64,000 nucleotides of DNA from Notamacropus eugenii (Eukaryota > Chordata > Mammalia > Diprotodontia > Macropodidae), in contig NC_092875.1 in NCBI RefSeq assembly GCF_028372415.1, positions 147,158,856-147,222,855 of the forward strand. The letters run 5' to 3'. Below, one piece after another: positions 1 to 10,000 of this stretch. The position numbers and the translations under genes are program-made. Numbering within the stretch: the stretch's first letter is position 1; each line of letters opens with the position of its first letter. A model generated the notes under the pieces. The model searched no databases, was not told the DNA's origin, and saw only the letters and a list, made by a program, of their open reading frames with translations.

Positions 1-329
1 CTCCTAATTTCTCTATGGTATCCAGTATCTCTGCACACTTACAATTATTTTAAACACTGAACATCTCAGCACCAAAACCAGAAAACAACACAAGGTACCT
101 CCCAAGCCAAGTCAAGGGTTGGCTAAATTGGATCCTCAAATATCAGACAATAACCAACAATAAAACTATAAAGCATCTTTATAGCTTCAGAGTTTTTAGT
201 TACTGCTTTGTTACTGATAAAATTCAAGTATCAAATCTGGTTTTCGATTATTAAGATGTGTGCTTTAAATACTAACAAAAATTAAAAGTATTTTTAAAGG
301 ATCTAGTAAGAAATAAGAACTGCCTGATC

Positions 330-570
330 CATCTTATAATTGTTCAGCTGCGTTTGACACTTTGTGACCCCATTTGGGGCTTCCCTGGCAAAGATTTTGA
401 AGTGATTTGCCATTTCCTTCTCTAACTAATGTAACAGATGAGGACACTGGGGCAAATATGATGAAGTGACTTGCTCAGGATCACACAGTAAATGTCTGAG
501 GTCAGATCTAAACTCACAAAGATAAGTCTTCCCGAATACAGGTTCAATGTGCCACCTAACTGCCCAATAA
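330..570 (-). mobile_element. tRNA-derived marsupial SINE
   Basis: Antisense copy. The minus strand reads GGGCAGTTAGGTGGCACATTG at its head, followed by TGAGT and TGTGTGATCCTGAGCAAGTC blocks, and ends with the GGAAATGGCAAATCACTTC and GGGGTCACAAAGTGTCAAAC tail blocks shared by several copies in this window. Probable MAR1/WSINE group. Lies in DCAF13 intron 6. Confidence 0.75.
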
Positions 571-981
571 CCACACTCCAACTTCACTGGAAATCTATTT
601 ATCTTGCAGTTAATAAGCAATATGAGGACTCTTAAAGAAATTGGTTAGCACACTAAGTATAACTCTATACTACCATTATGTGTTCCAAACCAAAAGAGTA
701 CTTAAGCAGGCCAACACTCTGTTCCACCCTACCACCTTCCTCCTTTAGCACATGCCACAACGCAGGTTTGGCATGACCTTCAAATACATATATATATTTT
801 CAACTGATTACAAACGCTTTAGATATGGTGAAAAAAGTAGGTACATAGAGTTCTGACAAAGTTTCTTTCTTTAGAACTATTTAAACTTGAAATTCTGAAC
901 TGCTTCTTTTTTTTTTTTATCACTGTGACCTAAATAGAGAAACACATTAACAAATGCAAAGGAGAGAAAATAGAAACTCAC

Positions 982-1059
982 CTTCTTCAAAGGCGTGGCT
1001 TGCCTCATATCATATAGCACTATATTTCTGTCAGAAGCACAACTTCCTAAGATATTAGT
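982..1059 (-). CDS. DCAF13: DCAF13 coding exon 6
   Basis: Residues 209-234, TNILGSCASDRNIVLYDMRQ ending ATPLKK. Acceptor TTTTTAG, donor GTGAGT, 26 codons, phase 0. This is the last DCAF13 exon in the window. Confidence 0.95.
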
Positions 1060-4000
1060 CTAAAAATAAGTGACAACATGTTCAAAATTAGTTTGGCAGC
1101 AAATATCGGAAAATTAGATAATTCTAAATCTACTTATAATTAATTATTTATTATTGTCAGTTATTTGCATAAAGGGTGCTTACAGGGTGTCCCAAAAGTT
1201 TTAGTGCAATTTTAAGTTTTGCTAGTTTAAGCTATAGAAGCTTAAGACTGCCCTAAGACTTTTGGGACACTTTATACATCCTTCCAGATAATAAGCATCA
1301 GACATTTGAGTGTATTCTTTGGAATGCTTATTCCATGAGAATGAGGACGGACCCAACACTCCCTTTAACACCAACATTTCCTGATGCTATTCTTTCTTAC
1401 TTCTGTTGTCTACAAGTCCTAGGATCTCATAAGTCTTCACTTCTGGCTACTACTAACAACTTACACAAGGTCTAATGCCTAACATAAACTCTAGAGTTTT
1501 TTAACACAGGAACATGATTATCCCACTTTGCTTAACGTAAGATATAGAGACAATAATGTATAAGAAGAATCACTCAAGATGAAAAGACTGGGACAGACTG
1601 CAGGCAACTGAACAACCTAAGGATCTTTCATGTTAACAATCTATTGATGAGAAATGGAAAAAAAACGCACACCATTTACTTTCAATGCTGCTAAACCATT
1701 CTTGAAGTTTAATAAATCCACCACTGAACAAAAAGTAATTTTATTGACAAATGTCTTGAAAAATAGGTTCTCAAGTTCATTATTAGTAACTGTTACTTTA
1801 GAACTGGCCAATGGATCTGCCACACAAATTTACCAGAAAAGAAAATTTACCAGAGAAGAAAAAATATATGTCTATTCCTTAGGACATGGGGAAAGAGATG
1901 TTTATTATTGCTTATTATAGTAATATTTAAGTCACCTTAAATTTTTACATTAGTTCATTTTGAAAAGTTAGTAGATATATTATTCTTCTAACAATTCTTG
2001 AGGTAGGTAAGGCATATATCATTCAAAGAGGAAAAAACAATTTTGGATTTGAAATTAAGATTCAGATAACAGTGACATCAAAACTTTACTAAAAATAATA
2101 AGCTACATTTGAAAAGACTACTCAAAGCATAAAAAAAATATTACCTCAATTGGGTTAAATTTAACACTGCTTATACTGTCAAGGCCCCAAGTCATTGAAC
2201 AAATAGGACTCGTTCTTTGCTCATCCCAGATGTCCACCTGCTGCCCACATGTAGCAAAAATAGCTTTTTTCCAGTGATGATCAATTCCTGTATACACTGT
2301 CTTTAAAAGCAAATAGGATATTACAGAAATAATCTTTATGACTTCAAACATATGTTGCAATATATTCAGTATATTTACCAAGTCTTCTATGTTTTTTAAA
2401 AAAAAGTCCATTACAAGCACAGAAATTCTTAATGAAGCACTGACAAAGAAAAAAGTAATCTAAATTAGTGTTATTTATATTACATGTACTATAAACGGTT
2501 TTGAAGTCAACAGGGGGAGAAATTTCATTTCATCTCGTAAATAATCTTTTAAGCATCACCAAGGCATTAAGATTTCTAAATCTACTAATAAAACAGAAGA
2601 GTATTAAGGAATTTTCATTATACTACATTTATCTCATAAAAATAATGACTTTTTTTGGTGCTGAAGTACATTTACATGGTCTTCCCTAACCTACATCAAG
2701 CTTAAAATAGAGAAGGAAGAAGGGATACTTACTTTATTTTGTTTTCTTAAACTGGTAAAATTGGTAAACTTAAAAATTTGAGAATACTAATGTGGAAAAA
2801 ACTTAATTCAGACAAAGGCTAGGCTCAAGTTTACCTTTACAATACATGAAGAAATGGTTTAAGCTAACTATTGTGAATCAGACTTCAGAGGTAACATTTA
2901 GTCAACTTTAAACACAATATTATTTTGCCACTCATCTGTATATAATCAACAAGTCACATTCGTTCCTACTCATTAAGTATTTTCTCATTTTTATTACTAC
3001 AAAAATAACCTTAATCAGTACAGAAATATATAATAATATTAAACGTTAATAAACACACTTGAAAACAGAGTAAAGGTATTTTATGAAAGTAATGTTTTAC
3101 TACCAGTGAATATCCCTACATTCTTTCCTCTCCAGAAAGAGTATTCATTCACTTTTTTCTCAAAATGTGGCAGAACTCATACATATGCTAAGTATAGTAG
3201 CAAAATATCATGTGATAAAAAGCCAGTCTAAAGATCCATTCCAATATTATAATTAAAAGAAAAAAAAACACACTGGTTTTAATGGTATATGTTACAATGG
3301 CTTTTAACACTAGAAGAATCAGAATTTAAGAGTACTTGAAAGGATCAAGATATGTCAACTGGCATAGTGCTTATTTTCTTTATTCATAAAGCAAAGAGAT
3401 CTAGTATGAAAGTTTTTATTTCAAAGCAAAATTCTATATTTTTTGTGTCAATCAATACACCAGGTCCTTCTAGGATTAACCTAAAATACGAAACAGTAAA
3501 AATTTTAATAAATGAAACTGATTTATTTTGGTACCTTTCCTAATATTGTATGTAAAGGCTCCTCCTCTTCTCCATATTCTGGTCCATCCATTTTCCACTG
3601 CTTCACAGTCTTGTCATCACCAACCTACAAATGATTTAGAGGACTCTAAGTTATAAAAACGATGCATTTCAAATTATTTTTATCTTTAATTTTTAAAATA
3701 CAGCATGTGCTTCAATTTTAACTGAAACCTCTTTCAAGCCACTCTCCAGAAAGGTTAGTTTGACATAGTGAACTTGGCTGACTTGGGAGTTGGGTAGACC
3801 TGTTGTTCAAATCTTACTAGACACATACTAGCTTTGTGGCCATAAACAAGTCACTTAAGGCCTGCTCTCAACTTCTAAGTTGAGACAGCTTTCTAAGTTA
3901 CAAAGAAGTTGTTGATACCCACTGGAAAAGTTGGTTTTAATACCAAGAGTTCCCTATACTGATGAAATGACAGATTTGGACCAAGGAGAAAAAAATATTG

Positions 4001-7000
4001 GGGCAACTTTCTAACATTCAACACTAACTCCATATTTCTCCCTTCTTGGAGTAAATTAGGGATCCTTGGAAACATACACTAAATTTTTTTGGATTGAACA
4101 ACAATAACAGAACCTTGAAGGCTAAATGTAGGCAAAAAGGAGCTCAAACCCATAGCTGCTAAGGACGCTGCATGAAGAAGAATACAGATCAAGCAGGCTG
4201 GGACAAAGAGAGGGCAAAGCAGACCTAATAGGATAGTCTACATAGCAGGAATTACAAAGTATCTAGATTTCTATAACTCCCAGATCTGTCCTGGGACATC
4301 AGGGTATACGACACTAGAGAAATGCAGAATAACAGACAAAATAATAAAAATTAAGCACAAATTTAGAATGTCTAAAGCATGGCATGGCTGATAAAATGAG
4401 GGACATGGAGCTAAGAGACTGGAGTTTAAATCTCATCCCAGATATTTAGTAGCTTTGTAACCCTGGGTAAAGTCACAACCTCTTAGAGCCTGTTAAAATT
4501 AAGAGGATACTTGTAAAACTTACCTAAAGGGTTGCTGTGAAAGTGATTTACAAATCTTGAAGTGCTATATATAAGCTATTATTAGCTATTAAATCATGGT
4601 CAAAGAATAGCAGCTTACACAGTATATCTTGAAATCCACAAAAGGTAAACACTTTCCCTTGCTGGGAAATCCCTTTGTAAGTATTATTTTTCCCAGAAAG
4701 AAAGCTTCTAGACAGCAAGAACCATTTCATTTTTGTTGTTATATCCCCCTACCTCTTTGCAGAGTCCCTGGCATATAGAAGATGAATCCCTAATCCAGAC
4801 CACCATTTCATCAGTGCCCCAGCCATGAATCACTTTATTTCCAACTCAATTCACTCTCCTCCCTCTCTCCCCTCATTCTCTAGCTTCCCTCTTTATATTA
4901 TCTTCTCTATCAGAATATAAGGTATTAAAGGGTAGGGAATATCCTGTTTGCTTTTATTTATTTGTAACTATCCAGCTATCTCTCTAGAAGCTAAAAACAT
5001 GTCGTGTGAATGTGTCTTGAAATTCACAAAAAGAAATTCACTTTTCCCCTTATAGGACTAAAATTAGCATGTACTTTGTTTCATTTCTATGTAACTCTGA
5101 TCTTCTGGTTCTGTTTTCAATTTGCATAATTTCCTAAATATTTTACAATTTTTTTCATATGTTTACATGTCATTTTAATTGCATTATAGTATTCCACTAC
5201 AATAACAATCCTCAAGTTATTTAGCCATCACCCTGCTGTTGGAATTTAGGTTGCCTCCATCTTCAAACGGAAAACTCTTTTGTCCTTGCCCAGTGTACTA
5301 GACCAGGCTGCAGCTGCTATTGTGCTTCACAGTTTTCAGCGTTTTCAATCCTAACAGCCCTATCCTATCCTAAACAAATAGGACATATATTATTGTCAGT
5401 GTTATTGAAAGATGCCTTATAAGAGACATGGATTCTCTCAGCTGATTATGCATAAGGGATGCCATGTTACAAATTTTTATATTTTTTCCAGTGTTTCTCC
5501 CTAGCATTCTTTTCTTCCCTAAGAGTCAACAGCCACAAAATGATTGTCTACCATTTATATGTGCTTTTTCTCCTGAATTTTAGCATATTTATTGTTTTCA
5601 TTTTGTAAAAACTCTAATAAAGACTATTAGCACCACTAAACAGAAACACTGGCTAAGAACACTCATCCACACTGGTAGGTCACAGAACACAGATGAAAAA
5701 GCATTACTACCTTACCGTAAAGAAAGAAGTTCCAGAGAAGTGAGTACATATTCCTCGTACAAAACCTTCATGTGCTTGTAATGTACGAATACATTCACGT
5801 TTAGTCAAGTTCCAAATTCTAACCTATGACAAACAACATCAGGACATTTCCAGTAAATATAAAATGCTCAGGCAAAGATGAACTATATTCCAGGAAAAAG
5901 TAAAGTCAATTGCAAGTGGAATGTGTCACTGTTAAATTTGTAGAAATAAAGTCCTTCAGAGAGACTCCATGAAATATAAAGTTTGATATAAGTTAAGTAG
6001 AAAATATTCAGTTTGTTGTTTACAGCACTTTAAGGCATTTTCCGTACTAGAAAAAGGAATGACATACAAATAAATTACGTCTTCTATCATAATACTTAAC
6101 TATCAATATTGTAAGTGTCTTACCGCTTTATTGTCAACTGTTAAATTATGCACCTTGAAGGTCTCACAAATTTTATTTGCAACTTTTTTATAGTTTAACA
6201 GAAGAGATGCTAGATTCACTATGACAAACTGAACTGCATCTTGACAATTACTAAAATAGAGCATTAAAAATATTAAGCACAAAAGAGCACACCTTGTGAC
6301 AAATAGGAACTTTTAAAGAACTATTTTTAGAATAATATTTTTTATTAACTTTCAAAGTCACACTTGCCTCTCCATCACAGGCTCCAGAAAGCACAGTAGA
6401 CAAGCTCTTTGGATGTTTTGCCATGCAATTTACTCCATCTCTATGGCCATCTAGGGAAGCAAGGAATGGTTTTGCGAATACTCGTTCCAGTTTGACAGCA
6501 TTTAGAGCTCTTGTATATTCTCGTGGAACTTCAAAAGGATGCAATGCAGGATCATAGTTTCTTGGAACTGAAACGAGAATAATAATCATTAATAGTCCAA
6601 TTTCATCTACTATTTCCTGCTATGTTCACTCATTTACTTTTCAACAAATTCTTTTTAAAGGTCTACTGTATGCCCAACACTATGCTGTGGGTAAGAGCAA
6701 AGGGGTATTTGTCCTCAAGGAATTTACTGTAAAACTGAAATGTTTCATAAAGATATGTAAAATAATTCAACTTTGCATTGTTGTTAATTCTTGTGCTACA
6801 TAAAACCTGTGTCTACAATTCTACCATAAGCTCAAGGCAGGTGTGCCATGTGTAATTTTAAAAAAAAGGCACATAGTTAGAAGTACGAGATATTTCTGGT
6901 CCTCACTCTGCCATAAACTAATAGTATGACCAGGGCAAGTCCCAACTTCTGTGATCTGTTTTCTTAACTAAAAAATGGTTTCTCTGAGGTCACTTGTACC

Positions 7001-10000
7001 CCTCAGAGTCAATAATTCCAAGTACCTTAACAGCAGGTACTGTCTTAGGCCTCTGCTTCCTTGACACTTAGCCCACTTCCCTATTCACAGAAAGATAGGA
7101 ACTAGACCTGATATTTATTGGTGTATAGGGCTCCCAGTCAGGAAGCTTCTCTCCCAATGCAGGCACCTTCTCTTCAACTGAATCATTTCTGAAAGTTGTC
7201 TAGAATAGGGTCCTGTAGAACTACAGGCCTAGGGCTAAATCTCACTGGCAGCCTGTTTTGGCCACCTGTTTTTGTACAGAGCCAAGAATGTTTTTTCTAT
7301 GTTTATATAAAGTTGTATTTAAATATATAAAAAACATTTTTAGTTCATGGGTCCTAGAGAAACACTGGTTAAGTTACATGTGGCCCTCACACAACGTTTT
7401 GCCAACCCCTGGTCTAAGTCAAGGGATTTGCCCAGGGTCACAAAAGCAGTATTTATTGAATCAGGTCTTCCTGGTTTTTGGACCATTTTTCTAGCCACTG
7501 TGCCACACTGACTTCCCTCTCAAGACCTGAATATACAGATATATAAAAGCTGATAACAGTTCAAATGCTGGCTCTGCTATTGTGGCTTTAGACAACTAAT
7601 GAAGACCCTCTAGATCACAATTTTTTAAACTCTAAAACTGAGAAACTGGCTAGATTCATTCCTTTATTTATTAAGTATTTATTAAAGTACCTATAACCAA
7701 GCATTATGCTAGGAGCTTGGGATAACAAACTAGCTCCTGTCTTGGGTGAAAAAACATATACACAGATGAAGAAATATAAAATATAAATACTAACAATGGG
7801 AAGAATCAGGACACACCTCTGATGGATATGGCACTTAAGCTGAGCCTTGAAGCAAGCTAGAGTTCCTAAGAAGCAGAAATGAGGGAAAGCATTTGAGATC
7901 TACAAGTGTTTTTCTGGTACCTCTATACATCCTGTGTCAAATTCAAATTCTATCCATCCTTCAAGGTCTTAGCAATTTAAGCATCTTATTTCATGACAGC
8001 ATTCTAGGCTCAAATAATCTCTTCACAGCCTTGAGCCCATGTCACCTATCTTTCTCCTTCTCATTGAATCATGTATCTAAAGCTATAAGAGACTTTAAAG
8101 GCCATCTACTCCAACCCCTTCAAGTTACAAATAAGGAAACTGAGGCCCAGGAAGGTAAAGTGACTTGCTTAATGTCACAGGTGTGGTTAAGTAGCAAAGA
8201 AAAAAATTTGATCTCAGATTCTCTAAATCCAGTGTTTTTTCACCTGTATCACAGTGTCTCTCCTATTCACCAAGCAACTAATCCCGTGTGTTAAGACTTT
8301 TCTTGATAATGCCATTTAATTTTCTGTGTGTTTATGAGATGGCTCCCCAATTTAGACTACAAATACTTGGAGGAAGGTAGAAGTAATTCTGGCCATCCTA
8401 TAAGGCATAACAGTATTTGGAATATAGTGAGACCTTAATAATAATAATAATTTGTAAATAATTTCTACTATACAAAATACAAAAAAGACTAAAAGAAGTC
8501 AAAATAATAGAAAAAGATCACTGTCATGAGAATTACAGAAGGTTTTATTTAAAGGAGGTAAGTCTTAAAATAGACCTTCAAAAAAGTATGTGATTTGGAT
8601 ATTATGTTATAGTCTTAACTAAGTACCATTTGGCACTTAAATGGTCCATAAAATTTATTCCTAGCGGAAACATTATGTCATTAAAATACAGTGACAGAAT
8701 GTTTTTCACATTGTCACTTCCTGAACCACAACACTTCTATTCTGCCATCTGTTTATCAGCATCTCCTTTACAAGACACACAAAATCTGAGAATTGAGGTG
8801 AAAATTCATGCCCAAAATGAAATTTGGGAGATTATTAGATTTCAATTATCCACACAATTTCTAGACCTATATAGATTAAGGGAAATAAGAACAATCCAGA
8901 AGCTTCCTTCCTGAAAAGTTATTAATCACAACAGCTACCACTTAACTATATGCCCTCATAATCACCCACAGGGACTATATAGTCTGACAGGTCTTTCCTC
9001 TTTCTTTTCCATTCAAGACACAATTTACTAAGGCTCCTCTTTGTGCCAAGCAGCATGCCAGGCTCTAGGGACACAAAGACAAAAAGTCTCAATCTGGTCT
9101 TCCTAACTTCCCCTTACCATCTACAATTTATGATGTTACAAAGATAACCTTTAAATTATCTTGGTTCATCATTTCTATTCAAAAATCTTCAGTGGTTTTC
9201 TTTTGCCCCTGTTAAGTGAATAACTCTAACACTACCTCATTGAGCTGTAAAGGGCAGTGGATAGAATGCTTGGCCTGGACTTAGAAAAACTGAGTTAAAT
9301 TCTGGCCTCAGACATTTACCAGCTATTTGACTCTGGGCTAATCACTTAACCTGTTTGCCAGTTTCCTCATCTGTAAAACAGGGACAACAACAGCACCTAC
9401 CTCCCAGGATTGTGAGGATAAAATGAGATAATTGTAACACTTAGTCCAGTGCTTGGCATATAGTAAGCACTATATAAATGTCATCTATTATTATGATATG
9501 TAAGGTGGTTTATGGCAACTAGGTGTCAAAGTGGATCAAGCTCTGGGCCTGGAGTCAGGAAGACCTGAGTTCAAATCTTGCCTCAGACACTTACCAGCTG
9601 TGTGACCCTGAATTAATCACTTAACCCTGTTTGCCTCAGTTTCCTCATCTGTAAAATGAGCTGGAGAAGGAAATGGCAAACCACTTCAGGATCCTGAAAA
9701 AAGCCTCAATGAGGTCAAGAAGAATTGGATAAGACTGAACAACAACAAATTGGTTTGCCCACCCTACCTTAAAGATTCTATGACTCGTTTAACCATCTGT
9801 ATTTTAGGTCTTATACTTTACTAGATTATAAATTCCACTTGAGCAGACACTACCTTATCTAAACTGTTTCTAAGTCACAAGACCTAGGATGCAAGGCTAA
9901 CTTCTTGGAGTTAAGGCTCCAAGGGTTTAACTCAATTTAAATTAACAAGCACATGAGACCTACAATGTGGGAAGCACAGTACTAGGCCATGAGTTTACAA

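Noticed and set aside
1-960. Search for DCAF13 exon 7 (VILDMRTNTICWNP).
   Set aside because: No match to that sequence with splice signals was found; exon 7 is beyond the left edge.
1654-1920. 88-aa open frame inside DCAF13 intron 5.
   Set aside because: Opposite strand to DCAF13, no recognisable domain, no splice or promoter context, and ordinary AT-rich intronic composition.
7893-8294. 133-aa open frame.
   Set aside because: It runs through L2 and SINE relics; length is by chance.
9510-9755. tRNA-like head (GTGTGACCCTG, GGTTCAAATC-type) suggesting a tRNA gene.
   Set aside because: The same block recurs many times with SINE bodies and tails; no intact cloverleaf was seen.
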